From: Nocardia mangyaensis
GTDB taxonomy: Bacteria > Actinomycetota > Actinomycetes > Mycobacteriales > Mycobacteriaceae
NCBI RefSeq assembly: GCF_001886715.1
Contig: NZ_CP018082.1
Coordinates: 7,130,001 to 7,194,000, forward strand
Direction: 5' to 3'
Length of the DNA stretch: 64,000 bases
A program made the translations under genes and the position numbers. Shown here piece by piece: positions 1 through 6,521 of this stretch. Positions within the stretch are counted from its first letter, which is position 1, and each line of letters opens with the position of its first letter. The notes beneath the pieces are model-generated. The model ran no database searches. It was not told the origin of the DNA and saw only the letters and a program-made list of their open reading frames with translations.

Positions 1-189
1 CTCTCCGGTGAGCAGACCAAGCCGGTGACGGTGGCCATCGCGAGCTTCTCCGGCAACGATCCGCTGGTGCAGCCGTACGCGGCGATCATGGCGGCGGGCG
101 TGATCGTCACCGTGCCGCTGGTGATCATGGTGCTGCTGTTCCAGCGCCGGATCATCTCCGGTCTCACCGCGGGCGGCGTCAAGAGCTGA
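1..189 (+). CDS. Sugar ABC transporter permease, C-terminal end (partial)
   Basis: The first 62 codons of the window are the tail of a gene that begins outside it. They encode an extracytoplasmic stretch, a hydrophobic segment (about residues 29-47 of the fragment) and the ending FQRRIISGLTAGGVKS. This ending is typical of MalG/UgpE-type permeases of carbohydrate ABC importers, where the last helix is followed by a short cytoplasmic tail of the form FQRxIxxGLTAGAVKG. The family assignment rests on that tail only, so the substrate cannot be told. The next gene starts about 120 bp downstream with its own ribosome-binding site, so the two are probably not one functional unit. Confidence 0.75.
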   Translation, partial: LSGEQTKPVTVAIASFSGNDPLVQPYAAIMAAGVIVTVPLVIMVLLFQRRIISGLTAGGVKS

Positions 190-310
190 CGGGCGGCGCG
201 TCGCGCCCCCAGCCGCGCTTCCCGGGTTCGGCGACCCACGGCGGGTAGAGTCACCCGCATCGATACATCGGTGCAGGTGAGTTCTTCCATCGCTGTGGAA
301 GGAGAGGGTC

Positions 311-2593
311 GTGGCCTCCGAGGGCGGGCGCGGGCGTTCCGGTGACGATCCGCCGTACACCTCGATCGCCGGATTCCGTGACCCGCTCTCGCCCGATCAG
401 CCGCCCCGCAAAGGCGCGGCGCGACGCGCGCAGGCCGCCCGGCTGGCCGAGGGCACGGAGGGCGACGAGCCACCTCGACGGCGTCGTCGTACCAGGGGCC
501 AGCGGATCCGGCGCCTGCTGCTGAGTCTGTTCATCCTCTTCTTCTGCGTGCCCACGCTGCTGTTCGCCGCGGTGTACTGGAGTTCGGAGATTCCCGAGCC
601 CGCCGAGGTCGCGGTCGAACAGCCCGCCACCGTGCTGGCCGCCGACGGCACCACCGTGCTGACGAAAATCATTCCACCGCAGGGCAATCGGATTCCGATT
701 CCGCTCAGCGACGTGCCCTTCCCGGTCCGTGACGCGGTGCTCTCGGCCGAGGACCGGAATTTCTACACCAACCCCGGCTACTCGACGAGCGGGTTCCTGC
801 GGGCCGCGCGGGACAATCTGGCCGGCCACGACAACGCGGGCGGCGGGTCGACGATCACCCAGCAGTACGTGAAGAACGCCTTCCTCAGCTCCGAACGCAC
901 CGTCACCCGCAAGATGCGCGAGCTGATCATCGCCGCGAAGATGGCGCGGCAGTGGAGCAAGGACGAGATCCTGGCCGCCTACCTCAACACCATCTACTTC
1001 GGCCGTGGCGCCTACGGGATCGCCGCCGCCGCGAAGGCCTACTTCGACAAGCCGGTGCCTGAGTTGACGCTGGCCGAGGGCGCGGTGCTGGCCGCGGTGA
1101 TCCGCTCCCCCTCGGTGCTCGACCCGGAGACGCATTTCGATCAGTTGCAGGCCCGCTGGCAGTACGTGATCGACGGCATGGTCGAGATGAACGTGCTCGC
1201 GCCGGGCGAGCGCGACGCGACGGTGTTCCCGCCGATCATCCCACTCGTCGACACCCCGGCAGCGGAGATGGCGCTCGGTCCGGAGGGCCATATCCGCACC
1301 CAGGTGCTGCGCGAGCTGCGCGCCGCCGGACTCACCGAGGCCGACATCGACACCGGCGCACTGCAGATCACCACCACCATCGACGCCGCCGCCCAAGCGG
1401 GCGCGATCGACACCGTGCGCGAACGTCTGGCCTGGCAGCCCGAGGAACTGCGCTCGGCGGTGGTCTCGATCGATCCGCGCAGCGGTGCGGTGCGCGCCTA
1501 CTACGGCGGCGAGAACGGCGCCGGTTTCGATTTCGCGCAGGCGCCGCTGCAGACCGGATCGTCGTTCAAGGTGTTCGCGCTCGTCGCCGCGCAGCAACAG
1601 GGCATTCCGGTGACCAGGTCGATCGACAGCTCGCCCATCGTCGATCGCGGGACCAGGATCACCAACGTCGACAACGATTCCTGCGGACAGTGTCCACTCA
1701 CCGAGGCACTCAAACGCTCGCTGAACACCAGCTTCTATCGGCTCACCATGACGATGGCCGACGGCCCGCGCTCGATCGCCGCGGCCGCGCATCTGGCGGG
1801 CATCCCCGAGTACATCCCCGGCGTGGAGGGTGTCTCGCTGACCGAGGCGGGCGGGCCGCCGCTCAACGGGATCGTGCTCGGGCAGTATCTGGTGCGGCCC
1901 ATCGACATGGCCTCGGCGTACGCGACGTTGGCCGCCTCCGGCGTCTATCACTCGCCCTACTTCGTCCAGCGGGTCACCACGGGCGACGGCCGGGTATTGC
2001 TGGATCGTGACGCGGAAGCCCGCGTGGGCAAAAGGCTCTCCGAGCCCGAGCAGCGCATCACCGCCGCGATCGCCGACGCGACCACACAGGCGATGATGCC
2101 GATCGCCAACTACTCCAACGGGCACGGGCTGGCCGGGGGCAGGCCGTCGGCGGCCAAGACCGGCACCACTCAACTCGGCGAGTCCAAGGACACCAAGGAC
2201 GCGTGGATGATCGGCTACACGCCCTCGCTGTCGACGGCGGTGTGGGTCGGGACCGAGCAGTCGCAGCCGTTGCGCAGTGGGCGGGGCGGGTCGATCTACG
2301 GGTCGGGGCTGCCCGCCGACATCTGGAAGCAGGTCATGGACACCGCGTTGGCCGGCACGCCGGTCGAACCGTTCGCCGCGCCGCCGCTGCCGAGTGGTGG
2401 CGGCTGGACCGCACCGGCGCCCGTGCCCGTGCCCGCGCCGGCGCCGGCGCCGGGCAACAACGGCTTCGACATTCTCGATCCGCCGACGAACGCCCCGCGA
2501 AATCCCCCGCCGGTGATCATCATTCCCCCCGCGCCGCAGGCGCCTGAACAGCTCGAATGGTTCCCCGGGATCGGCGGGGAAGGGCCGCGATAG
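311..2593 (+). CDS. Bifunctional class A penicillin-binding protein (transglycosylase/transpeptidase), paralogue of the downstream ponA
   Basis: A 760-residue class A PBP that polymerises and cross-links peptidoglycan at the outer face of the membrane. The GTG start follows a GGAGAGGG-type ribosome-binding site. Residues 1-72 are cytoplasmic and arginine-rich, and one transmembrane segment spans about 73-95. The GT51 domain shows the catalytic Glu147 in AEDRNFYTNPG and the GGGSTITQQ motif. The transpeptidase domain has S417-S-F-K420 (SxxK), S470-L-N472 (SxN) and K616-T-G-T. The tail is Pro/Ala-rich. It is closely similar to the protein at 6522-9485 throughout both catalytic domains but has a much shorter cytoplasmic region. 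It stands directly upstream of the GyrI-like pair. Two PonA-like enzymes this close together suggest an old duplication around ino1-padR. Confidence 0.93.
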   Translation: MASEGGRGRSGDDPPYTSIAGFRDPLSPDQPPRKGAARRAQAARLAEGTEGDEPPRRRRRTRGQRIRRLLLSLFILFFCVPTLLFAAVYWSSEIPEPAEVAVEQPATVLAADGTTVLTKIIPPQGNRIPIPLSDVPFPVRDAVLSAEDRNFYTNPGYSTSGFLRAARDNLAGHDNAGGGSTITQQYVKNAFLSSERTVTRKMRELIIAAKMARQWSKDEILAAYLNTIYFGRGAYGIAAAAKAYFDKPVPELTLAEGAVLAAVIRSPSVLDPETHFDQLQARWQYVIDGMVEMNVLAPGERDATVFPPIIPLVDTPAAEMALGPEGHIRTQVLRELRAAGLTEADIDTGALQITTTIDAAAQAGAIDTVRERLAWQPEELRSAVVSIDPRSGAVRAYYGGENGAGFDFAQAPLQTGSSFKVFALVAAQQQGIPVTRSIDSSPIVDRGTRITNVDNDSCGQCPLTEALKRSLNTSFYRLTMTMADGPRSIAAAAHLAGIPEYIPGVEGVSLTEAGGPPLNGIVLGQYLVRPIDMASAYATLAASGVYHSPYFVQRVTTGDGRVLLDRDAEARVGKRLSEPEQRITAAIADATTQAMMPIANYSNGHGLAGGRPSAAKTGTTQLGESKDTKDAWMIGYTPSLSTAVWVGTEQSQPLRSGRGGSIYGSGLPADIWKQVMDTALAGTPVEPFAAPPLPSGGGWTAPAPVPVPAPAPAPGNNGFDILDPPTNAPRNPPPVIIIPPAPQAPEQLEWFPGIGGEGPR

Positions 2594-2765
2594 ATCACGG
2601 ATTGGCCACCGTGACCCGGCACCTGCCCGGACATGGCAACATCGTTGGCCAGAGCGCGAACAGCCCGGCCAGGGGGTCGAGAAGATCCCGGAGCGGAACC
2701 TGTCAGATCGATGCGGGAAGATGTGCGCTCGAGCGACGACGAGACTAGACATAGGGGCTACGCAG

Positions 2766-3224
2766 GTGGAATTCGATGTCGTTGACCGTCCCGAGACGCT
2801 GATCGCGGGCACGGTGCTCCGCAGCCCGGCGCTCGCTGTCGAGGGGCCGCGCCGCGCCAAGGTGGTGGAGGCGTGGCAGCACCTGCGGGCCAGGTCGTTA
2901 CCAGGGCCGGCCGCGACGGGATACGTCGATTTCGCACCGGAGATCAACTCCTATCTGACCCACATCGCCGGCTACGCGTGCAAGACGCTGGCCGATCTGC
3001 AGGTGGGTGACGTGCTGGCCCGGATCCCGGCGGGCCGCTACGCCAAATTCGTCGCCAGCGGTGACGATCTCGGCGACACCGTCGTCGCCCTGTGGCGCCA
3101 GATCTGGGACGCCGAGGCGGCGGGCGAGTTCGTGCGCGCCTACACCGGCGACTGCGAGGAATATCCCGACGCGCGCACCGTCGAGATCTTCGTCTCCGTG
3201 ACCGACGAGAAGGGCGGCGAATAG
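2766..3224 (+). CDS. GyrI-like (AraC effector-binding fold) small-molecule binding protein, copy 1
   Basis: A 152-residue soluble protein of the GyrI-like/SOUL-like effector-binding superfamily, which binds small hydrophobic ligands or antibiotics either alone or as the sensor part of regulators. The pattern PAGRYAKFVASGD followed by a hydrophobic helix and a C-terminal VEIFVSV strand is the usual core. I chose GTG 2766 (VEFDVVDRP...) because the neighbouring paralogue begins the same way (MSVDFEIV) and AGGGG lies about 8 bp upstream; an in-frame ATG at 2721 would add 15 unlikely residues. Its stop is 3 bp before the next ATG, so the two paralogues are almost certainly one transcript. The ligand is unknown. 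Confidence 0.8.
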   Translation: MEFDVVDRPETLIAGTVLRSPALAVEGPRRAKVVEAWQHLRARSLPGPAATGYVDFAPEINSYLTHIAGYACKTLADLQVGDVLARIPAGRYAKFVASGDDLGDTVVALWRQIWDAEAAGEFVRAYTGDCEEYPDARTVEIFVSVTDEKGGE

Positions 3225-3227
3225 GCC

Positions 3228-3659
3228 ATGTCCGTGGATTTCGAGATCGTCACCCTCGACGACGGCCTGGTCGCCGGCCTGACCGTGCCACTGGCCGGCC
3301 GCGAAGTGACCGCCCGCGACCTGGACCTGGTCAACTTCACCTGGGACCGCTACCTGTCGCGCGAGAAGCAGGTTCCCCGCGCCGCCGCCTACATCGGCCA
3401 GAACGACCACGCCGTCGCCGTCCTCGGCTACGAGGTGGCCGACCTGGACGACATCGACGAAGGCGACGTCCTCACCCGCATCCCCGCGGGCCGCTACGCC
3501 AAATTCGTGGTCTCCGACAAGCCCTACGACCTCCTGCGCACCGCCTGGGCCCAGGTCAGAAAAGCCGAGACCGCGGGCACCATAACCCGCTCCCACACAG
3601 CGGAATTGGAGCGCTACACCGGCCCCACCAGCGTCGAGGTCTACGTCTCCCTGGACTGA
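3228..3659 (+). CDS. GyrI-like small-molecule binding protein, copy 2
   Basis: A 143-residue paralogue of the preceding gene, sharing the blocks LTRIPAGRYAKFVVSD and VEVYVSL. No DNA-binding domain is attached, so it is a stand-alone effector-binding protein, as seen for GyrI/SbmC-like proteins that sequester toxins or drugs. The start ATG lies 4 nt after the stop of copy 1, consistent with translational coupling. The gene converges on ino1 across a 270-bp gap that contains the structured repeat at 3681-3841. Function is inferred from fold only; nothing in the sequence tells the ligand. Confidence 0.78.
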   Translation: MSVDFEIVTLDDGLVAGLTVPLAGREVTARDLDLVNFTWDRYLSREKQVPRAAAYIGQNDHAVAVLGYEVADLDDIDEGDVLTRIPAGRYAKFVVSDKPYDLLRTAWAQVRKAETAGTITRSHTAELERYTGPTSVEVYVSLD

Positions 3660-3680
3660 TCCGCCATGACCGCACTCCCA

Positions 3681-3841
3681 GCCCCGCACATCCCGACCTC
3701 GAGGAGGGATCGCCGACGAAGTCGGCGGTTCGCGGCCGTCCCGACGATCAGGCGCCGTTTCGTACGCGACGAAGGAGCAAGAAACGGTGCCTGATCGTCG
3801 GGACCGGTGGGGCCGCGAACTCGAGCGCGCCAGCGCTCCAA
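3681..3841 (+). repeat. Dispersed structured repeat, copy A (161 bp)
   Basis: This stretch recurs in inverted orientation at 39693-39853 with the same length and only scattered substitutions. It holds a small hairpin GCCGAC-GAA-GTCGGC and then a long hairpin: left arm 3738-3761, 19-nt loop 3762-3780, right arm 3781-3804. The 24-bp arms pair perfectly apart from one G/T wobble. Where copies A and B differ inside the arms, both sides have changed together. It lies between convergent genes. No protein is encoded convincingly, though one frame stays partly similar between copies. Confidence 0.9.
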
Positions 3842-3878
3842 CAAACACAGCCCGTAAACCACCCTGTGCAGGCAAACA

Positions 3879-3921
3879 AAAAGGCCGGCGGGCGCGAATC
3901 CCTAGCACCCACCGGCCTTTT
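3879..3921 (-). terminator. Rho-independent terminator of ino1
   Basis: An A-tract with GGCCGGcGGG at 3879-3892 pairs with CCCaCCGGCC and a T-tract at 3908-3921. This gives a GC-rich stem with an A:T-flanked base, directly after the stop of the leftward ino1 gene. The flanking A and T runs could let it act from both sides. Confidence 0.8.
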
Positions 3922-3931
3922 CAGCCAGTAC

Positions 3932-5041
3932 TTACTCAGCCCCGATGATGAACGCCTCGAGCTGCGTCCGAGCCACATCGTCGGCGATCTGCTCCGGCGG
4001 GGACTTCATCAGGTACGCCGAGGCCGGGATGACCGGTCCACCGATGCCGCGGTCCTTGGCGATCTTGGCCGCGCGCACCGCGTCGATGATGATGCCCGCC
4101 GAGTTCGGCGAGTCCCACACCTCGAGCTTGTACTCCAGGTTCAGCGGCGCGTCACCGAAGGCGCGGCCCTCGAGGCGCACGTAGGCCCACTTGCGGTCGT
4201 CGAGCCACTCCACGTAGTCCGAGGGCCCGATGTGGACGTTGCGGTCGTGCACCTTGCCCGCGAGCGAACCGGTGAGGTTCGAGGTGACGGCCTGGGTCTT
4301 GGAGACCTTCTTCGACTCCAGGCGCTCGCGCTCGAGCATGTTCTTGAAGTCCATGTTGCCGCCGACATTGAGCTGGTAGGTGCGGTCGAGCACCACGCCG
4401 CGGTCCTCGAACAGCTTGGCCATCACGCGGTGGGTGATGGTCGCGCCGACCTGGGACTTGATGTCGTCGCCGACGATCGGGACGCCGGCGTCGACGAACT
4501 TCTGCGCCCAGACCGGGTCGGAGGCGATGAAGACCGGCAGCGCGTTGACGAAGGCGACGTTCGCGTCGATGGCGCACTGGGCGTAGAACTTGTCGGCTTC
4601 TTCCGAGCCCACGGGCAGGTACGAGACCAGTACGTCGACCTTGGCGTCCTTCAGTGCCTTGACGACGTCCACGGCAGGCGCCTCGGACTGCTCGATGGTC
4701 TCGGCGTAGTACTTGCCGATGCCGTCGAGGGTCGGGCCACGCAGGACCGTCACGTCGGTGGGCGGCACATCGGAGATCTTGATGGTGTTGTTCTCGCTGG
4801 CGAAGATCGCCTCGGCCAGGTCGAAGCCGACCTTCTTGGCGTCGACGTCGAACGCGGCCACGAACTTCACGTCCTTGACGTGATAGGGACCGAACTTGAC
4901 GTGCATGAGGCCGGGAACGGTCGCGTTCTCGTCGGCGTCCTTGTAGTACTGCACGCCTTGCACCAGCGACGATGCGCAGTTGCCCACACCGACGATCGCG
5001 ACGCGAACTTCGCCGGATCCAACCTTGTTGACATCACTCAT
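3932..5041 (-). CDS. ino1: Inositol-3-phosphate synthase (myo-inositol-1-phosphate synthase)
   Basis: A 369-residue cytosolic NAD-dependent enzyme that turns glucose 6-phosphate into 1D-myo-inositol 3-phosphate, the entry to phosphatidylinositol, PIM/LAM and mycothiol. The N-terminal Rossmann motif reads [16 protein letters not shown] (about residues 12-27). Conserved family blocks follow, such as [24 protein letters not shown] and [12 protein letters not shown]. The length matches the short actinobacterial form. I start at ATG 5041 (MSDVNKV) because the in-frame extension upstream lies inside padR. The start overlaps the padR stop by 8 nt (ATGAGTGATG), so translation is probably coupled. The padR-ino1 order is the same as Rv0047c-Rv0046c of M. 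tuberculosis. A strong terminator follows. Confidence 0.96.
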   Translation of the reverse strand: MSDVNKVGSGEVRVAIVGVGNCASSLVQGVQYYKDADENATVPGLMHVKFGPYHVKDVKFVAAFDVDAKKVGFDLAEAIFASENNTIKISDVPPTDVTVLRGPTLDGIGKYYAETIEQSEAPAVDVVKALKDAKVDVLVSYLPVGSEEADKFYAQCAIDANVAFVNALPVFIASDPVWAQKFVDAGVPIVGDDIKSQVGATITHRVMAKLFEDRGVVLDRTYQLNVGGNMDFKNMLERERLESKKVSKTQAVTSNLTGSLAGKVHDRNVHIGPSDYVEWLDDRKWAYVRLEGRAFGDAPLNLEYKLEVWDSPNSAGIIIDAVRAAKIAKDRGIGGPVIPASAYLMKSPPEQIADDVARTQLEAFIIGAE

Positions 5042-5591
5042 GGCCGCTCTTTCCCTCTTTCTGTGGTGCCGCCTTCGTCGATTGCTCCGCCGCAATCAAC
5101 TCGTTGAGCCAGCGCACTTCGCGCTCGCTTGATTCCAGTCCGAGCTGGTGGAGCTGGCGGGTGTAGCGATCCAGCGAGCCGCTGGCCTTCTTGATCGCTT
5201 CCCGCAGACCCTCTCGGCGCTCCTCGACCTGACGCCGCCGACCTTCCAGGATCCGCATCCTCGCCTCGGCGGGGGTGCGGCTGAAGAAGGCAAGGTGAAC
5301 GCCGAAGCCGTCATCGGTGTAGTTCTGCGGACCGGTGTCGGCGAGGAGTTCGTTGAACCGTTCCCGCCCGACCGGCGTGAGCCGGTAGACGCGGCGCGCA
5401 CGGCGCGCGATCGCGCCCTCCGGCAGCTCCTCGGCGATCAACCCGTCGGCCTGCATTCTGCGCAGCGTCGGGTAGAGCGAACCGTAGGAGAAGGCCCGGA
5501 ACGCTCCGAGCAGGCCCGTCAACCGCTTGCGCAGTTCGTAGCCGTGCATGGGCGCGTCGAGGAGCAGGCCGAGAATCGCCAATTCGAGCAC
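5034..5591 (-). CDS. PadR-family transcriptional regulator
   Basis: A 185-residue PadR regulator. The N-terminal winged helix (residues 1-75) carries the family signature [20 protein letters not shown] and [19 protein letters not shown]. The C-terminal Vir_act_alpha_C region (about 95-175) is helical and charged, and serves dimerisation. The GTG start is supported by the conserved N-terminus beginning MLELAILG. It lies immediately upstream of and overlaps ino1, the same pairing as in mycobacteria. It therefore probably controls its own operon and hence inositol supply. Two palindromes in the upstream region (5615-5678) are candidate operators. Confidence 0.92.
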   Translation of the reverse strand: MLELAILGLLLDAPMHGYELRKRLTGLLGAFRAFSYGSLYPTLRRMQADGLIAEELPEGAIARRARRVYRLTPVGRERFNELLADTGPQNYTDDGFGVHLAFFSRTPAEARMRILEGRRRQVEERREGLREAIKKASGSLDRYTRQLHQLGLESSEREVRWLNELIAAEQSTKAAPQKEGKSGHE

Positions 5592-5614
5592 GGCGCGACC
5601 TCACTCCCTGACTA

Positions 5615-5678
5615 TGTCGGCCTGACAGACCGAACGGACCTAACCGTGGATGCGAGTTCCAACTATATCGGACCGATA
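5615..5678. promoter_or_regulatory. Candidate PadR operators upstream of padR-ino1; only notable content of the 5592-5973 gap
   Basis: Two short palindromes lie 25-90 bp upstream of the padR start: TGTCGGCCTGACA at 5615-5627 and TATCGGACCGATA at 5666-5678. The second is a perfect 13-mer in a locally AT-richer stretch. Their placement in the divergent gap before an autoregulator-type gene suggests operator or promoter function. That is inference. The rest of the gap, up to the DUF5318 gene, shows nothing clear. Confidence 0.45.
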
Positions 5679-5973
5679 CATCTGCTCATAGTTCGATGAC
5701 GCAGATCACTGTTTCCGCAGGTGGCGGACCCCCGGTCAGCGGATGGGGCCGGAGTTCACGGTCAAGAACACTCGACACCCGCGCGCGATCGATATCACGC
5801 GCTCCCGCCACGGATTTCGGTCCGCGCGCGGACCATCCGGAATCAGCCGTCACCCTTGTTCGACTGACCTGCGAAAACGTCTGGGACAACCCTGGAATCG
5901 GGAGTTCACGATGTGAGCGGAGAAGACACGATGCCACCGACGCCACAAATCAAACCCAGCTACTCTGGTGATC

Positions 5974-6393
5974 GTGCGAATTCAGCGGCAGGTGGTCGAC
6001 TATGCGCTCCGGCGCAGGTCGCTGCTGGCCGATGTCTACGCGGGCCGGGTGGGGGTGGCCGAAGTGTGCGATGCGAATCCCTATCTGCTCAGGGCCGCGA
6101 AGTTCCATGGCCGGGGCAGCGAGGTCACCTGCCCGATCTGCCGGAAAGAGCAGCTGACCTTGGTTTCGTGGGTGTACGGCGAGGGGCTCGGCCAAGCGGC
6201 CGGGTCGGCGCGGACACCCGAGGAACTGATTCGGATGGCAGAGTCGAACGAGGAGTTCTCGGTGCATGTCGTCGAGGTGTGCCGCTCGTGCAGCTGGAAC
6301 CACCTGGTCCAGTCGTATGTGCTCGGTTCGGCGCCCGCGCCCACCCGTCGCCGGTCCGGTCCGAGAGCCGGGCGGCGATCTGCTGCCGAGTGA
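5974..6393 (+). CDS. DUF5318 family protein (Rv0049-like)
   Basis: A protein of about 139 residues of unknown function that is conserved in mycolic-acid actinomycetes just upstream of ponA. The conserved blocks RQVVDYALRRRSLLADV, VCDANPYLLRAAKFHG and CPICRKEQLTLVSWVYGE are visible. Two CxxC-like pairs (CPIC and the later CRSC, residues about 52-55 and 109-112) suggest a zinc-ribbon fold. An arginine-rich tail follows. I prefer GTG 5974 (MRIQRQ) over GTG 5968 because the family begins at this point; neither start has a strong ribosome-binding site. The position between padR and ponA matches Rv0049 in M. tuberculosis, and a link to cell-wall growth is possible from context only. Confidence 0.8.
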   Translation: MRIQRQVVDYALRRRSLLADVYAGRVGVAEVCDANPYLLRAAKFHGRGSEVTCPICRKEQLTLVSWVYGEGLGQAAGSARTPEELIRMAESNEEFSVHVVEVCRSCSWNHLVQSYVLGSAPAPTRRRSGPRAGRRSAAE

Positions 6394-6521
6394 TGGTGGC
6401 CGCGCAGTGATGGTGGCCACCGCATGATGCGCCGCTGTTCGGGGTGCAAGGTATCCGCGCCGGTCCACCGGCGCGGATGTCGTGTGTCGGTTGAACCTTA
6501 CGAGTTATGGAGATCTGGTCA

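Noticed and set aside
251..2947. Very long open frames opposite to or out of frame with real genes (for example 251-2947 minus, 29902-32316 minus, 42330-44351 plus).
   Set aside because: They mirror the codon-position GC bias of genes on the other strand, have Arg/Gly/His-rich composition and no recognisable domain.
3641..3862. Frames through repeat copies A and B that encode similar peptides in both copies.
   Set aside because: Similarity follows from DNA identity. The pairing-preserving changes alter residues freely and no ribosome-binding site is present.
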